DNA of 64,000 bases from Pantoea agglomerans NBRC 102470 (GCF_001598475.1 NZ_BCZA01000002.1:434001-498000), one strand, 5' to 3'. Positions 8,084 through 19,352 are shown, numbered from the stretch's first letter. Made by a program: numbers and translations. The notes: generated by a model not told the origin, from the letters alone.

Positions 8084-8107
8084 AAACCCGCTAATATCAG
8101 CGGGTTT
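8084..8107 (-). terminator. Bidirectional terminator between hipT and katG
   Basis: A 9-bp stem (aaacccgct / agcgggttt) with a 6-nt loop. A run of seven A on the left side gives a strong U-tract for transcripts coming leftward from katG; the rightward direction has only a short T-run. It lies 24 bp after the katG stop. Confidence 0.85.
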
Positions 8108-8131
8108 CAGGTTTTACAACGTCAACAGCAA

Positions 8132-10417
<2,286 letters not shown>

Positions 10418-10485
10418 TCATCCTATCTGTTTGATAGCTTTTACCTTTTTATACACCTTCTTCAAAAGCTTAAAACAATGAATTG

Positions 10486-10530
10486 ACGGTTGCTGCCAGG
10501 CTGCAGAGAGCAGCGAAGCGGCAACCGTCA
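10486..10530 (-). terminator. Hairpin downstream of the RND pump gene
   Basis: A perfect 10-bp stem (tgacggttgc / gcaaccgtca) with a 25-nt loop, 8 bases after the stop of the pump gene. Only a weak U-rich stretch follows on the minus strand, so termination efficiency is uncertain. Confidence 0.45.
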
Positions 10531-10538
10531 CCCTGAGA

Positions 10539-13500
10539 CTATTCCGACAGCGCCGGTTTCACAACTGCCGTTTTGCTGCCCGGCAGGCGGATGCGGAACC
10601 AGATAGCGTACATTGCGGGCAGGAAAACCAGCGTGATCAGGGTGCCGCCCAGCGTCCCACCAATCAGGGTATAGGCCAGCGTTCCCCAGAACACCGAGTG
10701 GGTCAGTGGAATAAACGCCAGAATCGCCGCCATTGCCGTCAGCAGCACCGGACGGGCACGCTGCACTGTCGCTTCGACCACTGCATCAAAGGGTGCCAGA
10801 CCCTCCTGTTCATTGTGGTGGATCTGCCCTATCAGAATCAGCGTGTTACGCATCAGTATGCCCGACAGGGCAATCAGCCCGACCAGTGCATTGATACCAA
10901 ACGGCTGACTGAACAGCAGCAGCGTCGGCACGACGCCAATCAGCCCGAGAGGCGCAGTCAGAAAGACCATGATCATCGCCGACAGAGAACGCACCTGCAG
11001 AATGATGATCAGCAGAGTGATCGCAATCATGATCGGGAACAGTGGGGCCATCGCCTGGGTCGCTTTACCGGACTCCTCTATTGAACCGGCCAGTTCAATG
11101 CGGTAGCCCGCGGGCAGCGTCGCGATGATCGGTTGCAGGGCTTTGTTCAGCGCCGTCGAGACGTCAGGCGGCTCCAGGGAATCGGCGATATCACCCCGAA
11201 CGGTGATGGTCGGCGTGCGGTCGCGCCGCCGCAGCACGGGATCTTCCATTTTCACCTGCACATCACCAATCTGCGATAAGGGAATACGCTGACCCGCGGC
11301 GCCCACCAGCGTGAAGTCGGCGATTTTAGCCGGATCGAGCCGGGTTTCTCCGGCCGCACGCCCCACCACCTGGACCGCGCGGATATCTTCCCGCACGGTA
11401 GTGACAGGCACGCCCGACAGCAGAAACTGTAATTGCCGGGCGACGTCACTGGATGTCAGCCCCACAGCCTGCAGCCGGTTCTGATCCAGTGAGAAATGCA
11501 GCGTCGGCACGGGGGCGCCCCAGTCGGTGTTCACCGTCCTCATCATCGGGCTGGCCCGCAGGACCGCTTCCACCCGATCGGCAATCGCGCGCAGATGGGC
11601 CGGATCAGGCCCCATCACCCGCCACGCCACCGGATAAGGGGAGTATGGGCCAAACACCAGCTGCGTTACACGAACCTGCGCTTCAGGCACCAGACCGCTG
11701 GCAATGGCGGCGCGCAGCTGCGTTTTCAGTGCCTCACGCGCGTCCTGACTGTCGGTCAGTACCACCAGCTTAGCAAAGGCCGGATCGGGCAGTTCCGGTG
11801 CCATCGCCAGATAAAAACGCGGTGGCCCCTGACCAATATAGGTGGTGACGATTTTTACCTGCTGCTGCTGTTTAAGCCATGTCTCAACCTTTTCAGCCGC
11901 TGCGCGGGTCTGTTCTATGGCGCTGCCGTAGGGGAGCTGAACTTCAACCAGCACTTCAGGCCGGTCTGAGGTCGGGAAAAACTGTTTTTTCACCAGCGCC
12001 ATACCGAGCACAGCGGCGATAAACAGGGCAATCACCACGCCTGCCACCCAGCCTTTACGGGCAATCACGCGGGTCAGCAGGCGGCGAAAGCGGTTGTAGT
12101 GGCGGGTGTTGTAGATCGCTGCGTGGCCGCCTTCTACCGTTTTGATGGCTGGCAGCAGCTTTACGCCAAGATAAGGGGTGAACACCACCGCGACGATCCA
12201 GGAGGCGATCAACGCGATGCCGACTATCCAGAACATATTGCTGGTGTACTCGCCCGCCGTGGACTGCGCAAACCCATTGGGCATAAACCCGACGGCCGTA
12301 ACCAGGGTGCCGGCCAGCATGGGTGCCGCCGTATGACTCCAGGCATAGGCAGAGGCCTTGATGCGGTCGTAGCCCTCTTCCATTTTCACTACCATCATCT
12401 CAATGGCGATAATGGCGTCGTCCACCAGCAGGCCCAGCGCCAGAATCAGCGAACCCAGCGTGATGCGGTCAAAGTTTTTGCCGGAAGCCTCCATCACCAC
12501 AAACACCACCGCCAGGGTGAGCGGCACCGCAGCCGCGACCACTACCCCGACACGCCAGCCCATGCTGACAAAGCAGACCACCATCACCACCAGCAACGCC
12601 ACGACGAACTTAACCATAAATTCATCAACCGCCGAGCGGATATTGACGGACTGATCGGTGACCTGAGTCAGTGAGAGCCCCAGCGGCATCGCCTGGTTAA
12701 TGCGGGCGGTTTCAGCCGCCAGTGCCTTGCCGAGTTCCAGACCGTTCCAGCCTTCACGCATTACGATACCCAGCAGCAGCGCCGGTTCGCCCTGATTGCG
12801 CACCATAAAGGTGGCGGGATCTTCGTAACCCCGGGTCACCGTAGCCACGTCCGCCAGCTTCAGGCTTCTCCCCTGCGCCACAATCGGCGTCTCACGGATT
12901 TTTTCCAGTTTATCGAACGCGCCATCCAGCCGTATAAAGACCTGCGGCCCCTGCGTATCAATCGATCCCGCTGGCGTCAGGACATTCTGATCGTTCAGCG
13001 CAGCAAAAATTGCCTGCGGAGTGATGCCGAGTGTCGCCAGTCGATCGTGTGAAAACGACACATAGATGCGTTCACTCTGCTCACCGATGATATTGACCTT
13101 TTTCACGCCAGGCAGATGCAGCAGTCGCTGACGCAGTGATTCCGCTTCACGAACCAGCAGGCGCTGCGGCTCCCCTTTTGCCTTCAGCGCCAGCAGTGCA
13201 AAGGTCACGTCGGAGAACTCGTCGTTGATCATCGGCCCGATGACCCCGGCAGGCAGATTTCTGCTCTCATCACCCAGCTTCTTACGCGCCTGGTAAAACT
13301 CATCCTGAACCTGGGAAGGCGGCGTTTTATCCTGCAGGGATAACATAGTGAAAGCCAGACCGGGGCGCGTGTACGTCTCGCTACGGTCATACCACCTCAG
13401 CTCCTGCAGACGCTTTTCCAGCGGCTCGGCCACCTGATCCTGCATCTCCTGAGCCGTCGCACCCGGCCAGGCGGAGATAATCGTCATCTGTTTTACGGTG

Positions 13501-13634
13501 AACGGTGGATCTTCTGCCCGTCCCAATTCGAAAAAGGACAAGACGCCCGCCACGGTAATCAGGATGATCAGAAACAGCGTAATAGCGCGCTCGCGCACGG
13601 CCAGCGCTGACAGATTAAAGCGTCCCTGGCTCAT
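10539..13634 (-). CDS. RND multidrug efflux pump (inner-membrane transporter)
   Basis: 1031 residues, the usual length for an AcrB/HAE-type pump: 12 membrane helices and two large periplasmic loops in tandem halves. The first helix is at about 16-38. Helix 4 contains the paired proton-relay aspartates Asp405-Asp406 in GLLVDDAI. The FDRITLGSLILALG segment that precedes them is typical. It works with the adaptor encoded just upstream in the operon (4-nt ATGA overlap) and an outer-membrane channel that is not encoded here, probably TolC. Substrates cannot be predicted. No regulator gene is adjacent. Confidence 0.93.
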   Translation of the reverse strand: MSQGRFNLSALAVRERAITLFLIILITVAGVLSFFELGRAEDPPFTVKQMTIISAWPGATAQEMQDQVAEPLEKRLQELRWYDRSETYTRPGLAFTMLSLQDKTPPSQVQDEFYQARKKLGDESRNLPAGVIGPMINDEFSDVTFALLALKAKGEPQRLLVREAESLRQRLLHLPGVKKVNIIGEQSERIYVSFSHDRLATLGITPQAIFAALNDQNVLTPAGSIDTQGPQVFIRLDGAFDKLEKIRETPIVAQGRSLKLADVATVTRGYEDPATFMVRNQGEPALLLGIVMREGWNGLELGKALAAETARINQAMPLGLSLTQVTDQSVNIRSAVDEFMVKFVVALLVVMVVCFVSMGWRVGVVVAAAVPLTLAVVFVVMEASGKNFDRITLGSLILALGLLVDDAIIAIEMMVVKMEEGYDRIKASAYAWSHTAAPMLAGTLVTAVGFMPNGFAQSTAGEYTSNMFWIVGIALIASWIVAVVFTPYLGVKLLPAIKTVEGGHAAIYNTRHYNRFRRLLTRVIARKGWVAGVVIALFIAAVLGMALVKKQFFPTSDRPEVLVEVQLPYGSAIEQTRAAAEKVETWLKQQQQVKIVTTYIGQGPPRFYLAMAPELPDPAFAKLVVLTDSQDAREALKTQLRAAIASGLVPEAQVRVTQLVFGPYSPYPVAWRVMGPDPAHLRAIADRVEAVLRASPMMRTVNTDWGAPVPTLHFSLDQNRLQAVGLTSSDVARQLQFLLSGVPVTTVREDIRAVQVVGRAAGETRLDPAKIADFTLVGAAGQRIPLSQIGDVQVKMEDPVLRRRDRTPTITVRGDIADSLEPPDVSTALNKALQPIIATLPAGYRIELAGSIEESGKATQAMAPLFPIMIAITLLIIILQVRSLSAMIMVFLTAPLGLIGVVPTLLLFSQPFGINALVGLIALSGILMRNTLILIGQIHHNEQEGLAPFDAVVEATVQRARPVLLTAMAAILAFIPLTHSVFWGTLAYTLIGGTLGGTLITLVFLPAMYAIWFRIRLPGSKTAVVKPALSE

Positions 13635-14728
13635 GGCTGGCTCCCGGCAACGGCAGCGTCATCGGGGCGCACGCGCTCCCCCTGCTGCAACAGATGCGCG
13701 CCCAGCGCCACTATCTGATCGCCAGCATTAAGCTGACCCGTGACGGTGGCCGCCTCATCACTTATCGACACCACCGTCACCGGCCGCCAGGCAACGGTAG
13801 CGGGCTGGCCGGTAATATCCCAGACGCCTGGCCCTTTACCGGCATCGTAGATCGCCGCCAGCGGAACCTGCAGCAGCGGTTGCGACGGTTTATTCGGCAG
13901 CGTGATTGTGACGGTGGCTCCCAGCGGTGCGCTGGCCAGTGCGCCCTCCAGCACATATCTCGCCTCAAAGGTGCGCGTCATCGGATCGGCCACATCAGCC
14001 AGTTGGCGCAGCCGGGCAGAAACCGGCGCACTGCCCGCACCATACAGCGTTGCCTTTGCCTCACTTCCCACTGCCGGGCGCAGGGTCTCCGGCAACTGAA
14101 CACTTGCCTCGCGCTGTCCGGCTCTGGCCAGTCTGATGACAGCCTCACCGGCACTCACAACCTGACCCGGCTCCGCCAGCGTTGCCATCACCACGCCATC
14201 GTCATCAGCCAGGAGCAGCGCATATCCGCTGGCGTTACCTGCCACGCTGGCCTGCGCCTGGGCGGCTTTCAGCTCAGCCTGAGCGGTGGCCGCAGCGGCC
14301 CGAATCTGGTCGTATGCCGACGCAGAAACTGCCCCGGTTGCCACCAGAGTGCGGTAACGCGCCTGATCGGCGCTGGCCTGTCTGACGCGTGCCTGCGCGG
14401 CGGCAACGGCCTGCTGCTGAGCCTGGGCCTGCAGCCGGAGATCTGCCGGGTCGAGCCGCATCAGCGGCTGACCGCGCTTCACCCGCTGGCCGCTGTCCAC
14501 CAGCCGTTCGAGGATTTTTCCTGAGACCCGAAAGCCGAGGTCGCTCTGAACCCGGGCAACCACGACGCCACTAAACGCACGGCTGCCATCGGTGGCGCTG
14601 ATGACCTTTGTGACCCTGACCAGCGGCGGCTGCGTGCGCGGATCGTCTTTGGGTGAATTATCCCGGCAACCCGCCAGCGCCAGTGGCAGCAGACAAACAA
14701 CCAGAATGGCAGGATTGAACCTGAGCAT
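13631..14728 (-). CDS. RND efflux periplasmic adaptor lipoprotein (membrane fusion protein)
   Basis: 365 residues. A lipoprotein signal peptide with lipobox LALAG-Cys21 anchors it to the inner membrane facing the periplasm. The biotinyl-lipoyl-like half is visible around DLGFRVSGKILERLVDSGQ (about 68-86). An Ala/Gln-rich alpha-helical hairpin follows (about 100-165), then the returning lipoyl strand (EPGQVVSAGE) and beta-barrel segments. It bridges the RND pump and the outer-membrane channel. It is the first gene of the operon; its stop overlaps the pump start by 4 nt. The promoter region contains two GTGAC-N14-GTCAC dyads. Confidence 0.92.
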   Translation of the reverse strand: MLRFNPAILVVCLLPLALAGCRDNSPKDDPRTQPPLVRVTKVISATDGSRAFSGVVVARVQSDLGFRVSGKILERLVDSGQRVKRGQPLMRLDPADLRLQAQAQQQAVAAAQARVRQASADQARYRTLVATGAVSASAYDQIRAAAATAQAELKAAQAQASVAGNASGYALLLADDDGVVMATLAEPGQVVSAGEAVIRLARAGQREASVQLPETLRPAVGSEAKATLYGAGSAPVSARLRQLADVADPMTRTFEARYVLEGALASAPLGATVTITLPNKPSQPLLQVPLAAIYDAGKGPGVWDITGQPATVAWRPVTVVSISDEAATVTGQLNAGDQIVALGAHLLQQGERVRPDDAAVAGSQP

Positions 14729-14775
14729 AGATTACCTTCAACAGTAAGCAGGAGAGTGCCGCCATTCTCTTATCA

Positions 14776-14801
14776 TGTGACCAATACTGTCAATAGTCAC
14801 A
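14776..14801. promoter_or_regulatory. Dyad operator candidate 1 of the efflux operon
   Basis: TGTGAC, 14 bp, GTCACA: perfect 6-bp arms. Read on the minus strand the spacer includes TTGACA, a consensus -35 box pointing at the adaptor gene 48 bp away, so a bound protein would interfere with RNA polymerase. The spacing excludes a CRP site, which has a 6-bp spacer between TGTGA and TCACA. Confidence 0.5.
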
Positions 14802-14918
14802 AATTGCGTAAAGCATTGTCCGTTCATGCAGGATATGAAAACACGTTAAACCAGGGAGATGCGTTGATGAAGGGTTCAGACCCACCCTGAGCAGAGGAAA
14901 CATCCCATTCAGCAATAA

Positions 14919-14942
14919 GTGACGAAATAAATTATAAGTCAC
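14919..14942. promoter_or_regulatory. Dyad operator candidate 2 of the efflux operon
   Basis: GTGAC, 14 bp, GTCAC: the same geometry as the dyad at 14776 but with a different, AT-rich spacer. It lies 142 bp further upstream. Confidence 0.4.
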
Positions 14943-15012
14943 AAAATCTGCATATTCCGTACACTGGAAACAGAGTGACGAAAAGGCTCTGTCAGGGCAT
15001 GGAATGGCTCAT

Positions 15013-15045
15013 CAGAGAGAAGTTCAGAGAGAAGTTCAGAGAGAA
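15013..15045 (+). repeat. Short tandem repeat, 12-bp unit
   Basis: About 2.75 copies of cagagagaagtt in tandem in non-coding DNA. No function is suggested. Confidence 0.6.
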
Positions 15046-15092
15046 TAAAGCAGAAAAAGCGGGGAGTGATGACGCGCGTTTACAGAAGAATC

Positions 15093-15124
15093 ACCGCAGG
15101 CGCTTTGTCATCTGCGCCTGCGGT
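15093..15124 (-). terminator. Second hairpin behind the monooxygenase gene
   Basis: A perfect 11-bp GC-rich stem (accgcaggcgc / gcgcctgcggt) with a 10-nt loop. It is followed on the minus strand by a moderately U-rich stretch. Confidence 0.5.
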
Positions 15125-15133
15125 GGATCTCAC

Positions 15134-15156
15134 AGCGCCCTGCTCTTCAGGGCGCT
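15134..15156 (-). terminator. First hairpin behind the monooxygenase gene
   Basis: A perfect 9-bp stem (agcgccctg / cagggcgct) with a 5-nt loop, 7 bases after the stop codon. There is no U-tract; together with the next hairpin it forms a tandem terminator-like structure. Confidence 0.5.
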
Positions 15157-15163
15157 CTGTCAC

Positions 15164-16186
15164 TTAACGCCAGCCGAGTTCCGGGGCGACATACTTCAGG
15201 ATCGCCTCAATCACATGGGCGTTGTAGGCGACACCAAGCTGGTTAGGCACGGTGAGCAGCAGGGTGTCGGCTTCGGCAATCGCCTCATCCTGCGCAAGCT
15301 GCTTAATTAACGCCTCTGGCTCTGCGGCATAGCTGCGGCCAAAGATAGCGCGGGTTTTCTCATCGAGAAAGCCCACGGAATCCTGGTCGTTACCGCTGCG
15401 GCCAAAGTACGCGCGGTCCATATCATTCACCAGCGCAAAGATGCTGCGACTGACCGAGACGCGTGGCGCATGCTGATGCCCCGCTGCTTTCCAGGCCTCA
15501 CGGTAGGCGCGGATCTGTTTAGCCTGCTGAATGTGGAACGGCTCGCCGGTTTCATCATCTTTCAGGGTTGAACTTTGCATGTTCATGCCCATTTTTGCCG
15601 CCCATTCTGCGGTGGCATTGGAGCCGGATCCCCACCAGATGCGGTCGCGCAGGCCTTCAGAGAGCGGCTCAGGACGCAGCAGGCCTGGCGGATTGGGGAA
15701 CATGGGCTGTGGATTGGGCTTAGCAAAACCTTCGCCGCGCAGCACCTCCAGAAACTCTTCGGTGTGACGACGGCCCATATCCGCATCACTTTCTCCCGCT
15801 TTCGGTTCAAAGCCGAAGTAACGCCAGCCATCGATTACCTGCTCAGGTGAACCGCGGCTCAGACCCAGTTGCAGACGACCATTGGAGATCAGGTCTGCCG
15901 CACTGGCGTCTTCCACCATGTAGAGTGGGTTTTCGTAGCGCATGTCGATGACACCGGTGCCGATCTCAATCGTTTTAGTGCGCGCTGCAACGGCAGCCAG
16001 CAGCGGAAATGGCGAGCTGAGCTGACGGGCAAAATGGTGGACGCGGAAGTAAGCGCCATCTGCGCCCAGCTCTTCGGCGGCGACCGCTAAGTCGATCGAT
16101 TGCAGTAACACATCCTGCGCGGTACGGGTGGCGGACTGCGACGAGGGCGTCCAGTGACCAAAGGATAAGAAGCCAATATTTTTCAT
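15164..16186 (-). CDS. LLM-class (luciferase-like) flavin-dependent monooxygenase
   Basis: 340 residues; ATG at 16186 with an AGGAG ribosome-binding site. It has the bacterial-luciferase-like (beta/alpha)8 fold: an N-terminal MKNIGFLSFGHW strand, EELGADGAYFRVHHFA, IEIGTGVIDMRYENP and the LQLGLSRGSP segment that contacts flavin phosphate in this family. Such enzymes use reduced FMN or F420 and O2; in enterobacteria FMNH2 is expected. The substrate is not known. It is a single-gene unit with its own terminator hairpins, convergent to nothing and divergent from the desaturase gene. Confidence 0.88.
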   Translation of the reverse strand: MKNIGFLSFGHWTPSSQSATRTAQDVLLQSIDLAVAAEELGADGAYFRVHHFARQLSSPFPLLAAVAARTKTIEIGTGVIDMRYENPLYMVEDASAADLISNGRLQLGLSRGSPEQVIDGWRYFGFEPKAGESDADMGRRHTEEFLEVLRGEGFAKPNPQPMFPNPPGLLRPEPLSEGLRDRIWWGSGSNATAEWAAKMGMNMQSSTLKDDETGEPFHIQQAKQIRAYREAWKAAGHQHAPRVSVSRSIFALVNDMDRAYFGRSGNDQDSVGFLDEKTRAIFGRSYAAEPEALIKQLAQDEAIAEADTLLLTVPNQLGVAYNAHVIEAILKYVAPELGWR

Positions 16187-16394
16187 CTGTATTTCTCCTG
16201 ACAGGCGGTAAACGCCCGTGGATGCAAGGCGATTTCTGATAGAGAAAGGTTACGCCCCCGGAGCCGCCACTGATAGTCAATATCTTTCAGCGCCATATTC
16301 AGGAATTTCGACATAGCTAAGCAGATTATCCACTTTGCCTTTGCCCGCCCTTTCTTTCACTGTTCAGATTCCCGCTTCCGCTGTCAGGTGAATC

Positions 16395-17357
16395 ATGCAC
16401 ACCGGTTATCTCTCTCTACAGCAGCGCGCCTGGCTTAAAGCGCGCGCACGCAGCTGGCTCTGGCGCAGCGAACTGCCGACCTGGCTGCTAATCGGTGTGA
16501 TCTATGGCGGCTGGTTTGCGGTGATGCTGAACGCGCAGACGCTGGGACGGCTGCCCGCCACCCTGCTGCTGATCGTCTTCACTGGCTGGTATATGTCGCT
16601 CCAGCATGAGCTGATTCACGGGCATCCCACCCGCTGGCCGCGGGTGAATCAGCTATTTGGCACCCTGCCGCTGGCGGTCTGGTATCCCTACGGACTCTAT
16701 CGCGATTCTCATCTGGCCCATCATCGCAATCACACCCTGACCGAGCCGGATGAGGATCCGGAAACCTACTACCTCTCCGCTGCTCGCTGGGCGAAGTTAC
16801 CGCGCTGGCAGCAGCAGCTGATTCATCTGCGTAACACTTTTTTGGGACGGTTGCTGCTCGGCCCGCTGCTGGATGTAGCGGCGACCTTCGGCGGGATGTG
16901 GCAGGCACTGCGCCGTGGCGATCGGCCCGCGATAGCGATGTGGCTGCTGCACGGGACGCTGCTGGCACTGCTGTTTTTCTGGATGGCGCGGCAGGGATTT
17001 TCGCCGCTGTGGTATCTGCTGGCGGTGAGTTATCCGGCGCTGGCGCTGACCAAAGTGCGATCCTTCTACGAGCATCGTGCGGCGGACGATCCGCTGGCAC
17101 GGTCAGTGAATAATGAAGCGGCATGGCCGTGGCGCATGCTATTCCTGAATCTGAACTACCATTCAGTGCATCACGACCTCCCCGGCGTCCCCTGGTATGG
17201 CCTGCGTCGTCTCTATCTGCGCGACCGCGAGCATTACTACCAGCGCAATCATGGCTTTCGCGTGGCGGGTTATCGGGTCTGGCTGCGTCAGTTCTGGGTC
17301 AGACCGGTCGGGGTCAATGTCCATCCGGGACGATCAGCGGAGAAAACGCATGAATAA
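16395..17357 (+). CDS. Membrane fatty acid desaturase-like protein
   Basis: 320 residues; ATG at 16395 after an AGGTG ribosome-binding site. Integral-membrane di-iron family (PF00487). Three histidine clusters are present: His71-His75-His77 (QHELIHGH), His106-His109-His110-His113 (HLAHHRNH) and His256-His259-His260 (NYHSVHHDLPG). Hydrophobic stretches lie at about 30-68 and 182-220. Members introduce double bonds or hydroxyl groups into acyl chains or related lipids; the reaction is not predictable here. Its last 8 nt overlap the start of the PhnD-like gene, which implies translational coupling. Confidence 0.88.
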   Translation: MHTGYLSLQQRAWLKARARSWLWRSELPTWLLIGVIYGGWFAVMLNAQTLGRLPATLLLIVFTGWYMSLQHELIHGHPTRWPRVNQLFGTLPLAVWYPYGLYRDSHLAHHRNHTLTEPDEDPETYYLSAARWAKLPRWQQQLIHLRNTFLGRLLLGPLLDVAATFGGMWQALRRGDRPAIAMWLLHGTLLALLFFWMARQGFSPLWYLLAVSYPALALTKVRSFYEHRAADDPLARSVNNEAAWPWRMLFLNLNYHSVHHDLPGVPWYGLRRLYLRDREHYYQRNHGFRVAGYRVWLRQFWVRPVGVNVHPGRSAEKTHE

Positions 17358-18123
17358 CCTGCTCGCCTTGCCGATGTATGCGATTCACCCGCCCGCCACA
17401 CGGGCACTGATGCAGGCTGTGGTTGCCCTGCTGACGCAGCACGGCATCGCTACGCAGCCGGTCTGGCCTGAGGACCTGCTGACACACTGGCAGGATAACC
17501 GGTTGTTGCTGAGCCAGACCTGCGGCTATCCGCTGGTCAGCCAGCTTCCTGCGGTTCAGCTGGTCGGCACCTTTCACTATCAGGCCACAGGCTGCACCGG
17601 CCGTGACTATCGCAGCTGGCTGGTGGCGCGGGACAAACAGGCGACGCTGGCCGATTTTAACGGCCAGCGGGCCGTAGCTAACAGCCTGGACTCTCACTCC
17701 GGCTATAACGCGCTGCGGTTTGTGGCTGCGCTTCAGGGCGTGAGGTTTTCGCAGCTGCTGCTGAGCGGCGGGCATCGTCAGTCGCTGGCGGCGCTGCGCG
17801 ATTCACAGGCGGATATCGCGGCTATCGACTGCGTCAGCTGGGCGCTGCTGGCGCGCTATGAGCCGGATGCGCTGCGCGGCCTGCATATCATCGGTGAGAC
17901 GCCAGCCGCACCCGGATTGCCGTTGATCACGGCAGCCCCGACGTCAGTGGACCGGCTGGAGAGACTCCGCTCGGCACTGCATCAGCTGGTGAACGATCCC
18001 GCCTGGCGCACCGTCTGCGACGATAACCTGATCGGCGGATTCAGCCCGGTGCAGCGAGACGATTATCAGGGCGTGCTGGCGTGGGAACAGCAGGCTGCCG
18101 CGCTGGGCGTCACCCGGCTGTAA
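17350..18123 (+). CDS. PhnD-like phosphate/phosphonate binding-protein fold
   Basis: 257 residues from the ATG at 17350. Longer upstream openings lie entirely inside the desaturase gene and are rejected. It resembles the PhnD/type 2 periplasmic-binding fold (PF12974): LPMYAIHPPATRALMQAV at the start, LLLSQTCGYPLV, then AVANSLDSHSGYNALR and SQADIAAIDCVSWALL. No signal peptide or lipobox is seen, so it probably stays in the cytoplasm, and no ABC permease or ATPase is nearby. It overlaps the desaturase by 8 nt. The function is therefore not that of a standard transporter subunit; family membership is likely, role unknown. Confidence 0.75.
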   Translation: MNNLLALPMYAIHPPATRALMQAVVALLTQHGIATQPVWPEDLLTHWQDNRLLLSQTCGYPLVSQLPAVQLVGTFHYQATGCTGRDYRSWLVARDKQATLADFNGQRAVANSLDSHSGYNALRFVAALQGVRFSQLLLSGGHRQSLAALRDSQADIAAIDCVSWALLARYEPDALRGLHIIGETPAAPGLPLITAAPTSVDRLERLRSALHQLVNDPAWRTVCDDNLIGGFSPVQRDDYQGVLAWEQQAAALGVTRL

Positions 18124-18308
18124 CACACCCCTCTGTTTCGAACTGCTTACCGGGCAGGGAAAATCTGATTTCTCTGCATCGTCACCTCCCTGCCCGCGCT
18201 TTCCCGGCCTCTCATTTCATGCTCCCCGACGCGCTCTGACCGAGGCTAAGACTGGTAAGCCCGGTCACGGCGTTCTAAGGTAGAGGTTTTCAGCAGAGGG
18301 AGAGTGGG

Positions 18309-19223
18309 ATGCGCATTCTGATGGCAGGCGCCGGCGCGACCGGTGGATATTTTGGTGCAAGGCTGGCTCAGGCGGGCCAGGACGTGACTTTTCTGGTCCG
18401 TGAACGGCGTTATCAGCAGCTTCAGGCCAGCGGCCTGGTGTTGCAGACGCCACAGGGCACTGAAACGCTAAAGCCGCAGCTGGCTCAGGCGAGCAGCCTG
18501 ACGGGCCACTATGATCTGATTATCGTGACGGTGAAGAGCTTTGCCCTTGATCAGGTGATGGAGGATATTGCACCTGCAGTGGGCCCGGAAACATTGATCA
18601 TGCCGATTCTGAACGGATTGCGGCACATCGCAACGCTGCAACAGCGTTTCGGCGAAGATAGGGTGATTGGCGGCCTGTGCAAAATCAACGCGACGCTGGG
18701 TGACAATGGCGAAGTAATTCAGATGACGCCGCTGCATCAGCTCTATTATGGCGCGCTGGACGGTAACAACGATGCGCGACTGCAGCGGGTTGATGCGGCG
18801 CTGCGTGACTGTCAGGTCGATACCCGATTCAGCGATAACATCATGGATGAGCTGTGGGAGAAGTGGCTGCTGCTGAGCACGCTCGGCGCGGTTTGCTGCC
18901 TGGCGCGCGGAAATACCCAACAGATACTCACCTCGCGCGGCGGCGAAGCGCTGTTACAGGGTGTTTTCTCGGAGATTCTGTCAGTCATTACTGCCGAAGG
19001 CTATCAGACGCGTCCGGCGGCCACTGCCCGCATTCTTGAGCTGTTAAGCGATCCGGCCACCCCGATGACCTCCTCAATGTACCGCGATTTAACCCAGGGC
19101 TTTGATATCGAAGCCGATCAGGTGATAGGTGACCTGCTGCTGCGGGCGAAACGCCATAGTCTCGCCACGCCACTGCTTAACGCGGTGGATGTGAACCTTC
19201 AGGTCTATCTGCAGCAGCGTTAA
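18309..19223 (+). CDS. Ketopantoate reductase (PanE/ApbA) family protein
   Basis: 304 residues; ATG at 18309 with GGGAG upstream. The Rossmann motif GAGATGGYFG (7-16), the NADPH-type VRERRYQQL segment and the ILNGLRH segment match the family. Lys in LWEKWLLLSTLGA is the probable catalytic lysine. Family enzymes reduce 2-dehydropantoate to pantoate with NADPH. The usual enterobacterial panE lies in another neighbourhood (near yajQ/thiI), so this is probably a paralogue with a different 2-keto acid substrate. Stands alone between the PhnD-like gene and lacI. Confidence 0.82.
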   Translation: MRILMAGAGATGGYFGARLAQAGQDVTFLVRERRYQQLQASGLVLQTPQGTETLKPQLAQASSLTGHYDLIIVTVKSFALDQVMEDIAPAVGPETLIMPILNGLRHIATLQQRFGEDRVIGGLCKINATLGDNGEVIQMTPLHQLYYGALDGNNDARLQRVDAALRDCQVDTRFSDNIMDELWEKWLLLSTLGAVCCLARGNTQQILTSRGGEALLQGVFSEILSVITAEGYQTRPAATARILELLSDPATPMTSSMYRDLTQGFDIEADQVIGDLLLRAKRHSLATPLLNAVDVNLQVYLQQR

Positions 19224-19352
19224 TGGCCCTGCCAGATGCCGTGACCGGGTGCCGCAACGGACCCGGTTTTTGTGGTCGTGAAAGTGTGGTGTGCAGCAGC
19301 AGTGCGGCAGGAAAATTTGCTACACTCGTCGCTTCATCTTTTGGAGAGTTCA

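Larger units (their letters stand above)
14729..15092. other. Intergenic region upstream of the efflux operon
   Basis: No gene is supported here. It carries the efflux promoter with two equally spaced inverted repeats (see 14776 and 14919). At 15013-15045 there are 2.75 tandem copies of a 12-bp unit (cagagagaagtt). A rightward open frame from 14975 looks non-coding because it runs through the hairpins behind the monooxygenase gene. Confidence 0.5.

Noticed and set aside
5979..8131. Direct repeat of the tRNA-Asn 3' end (att site) bounding the toxin-antitoxin module
   Set aside because: I looked for a copy of the T-arm and acceptor end up to katG and found none.
14776..14801. CRP binding site upstream of the efflux operon
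   Set aside because: The arms resemble TGTGA/TCACA, but they are separated by 16 bp instead of 6.
14975..15310. Open frame running rightward behind the efflux promoter
   Set aside because: It crosses a tandem repeat and two terminator-like hairpins and enters the monooxygenase gene antisense; no ribosome-binding site is seen.
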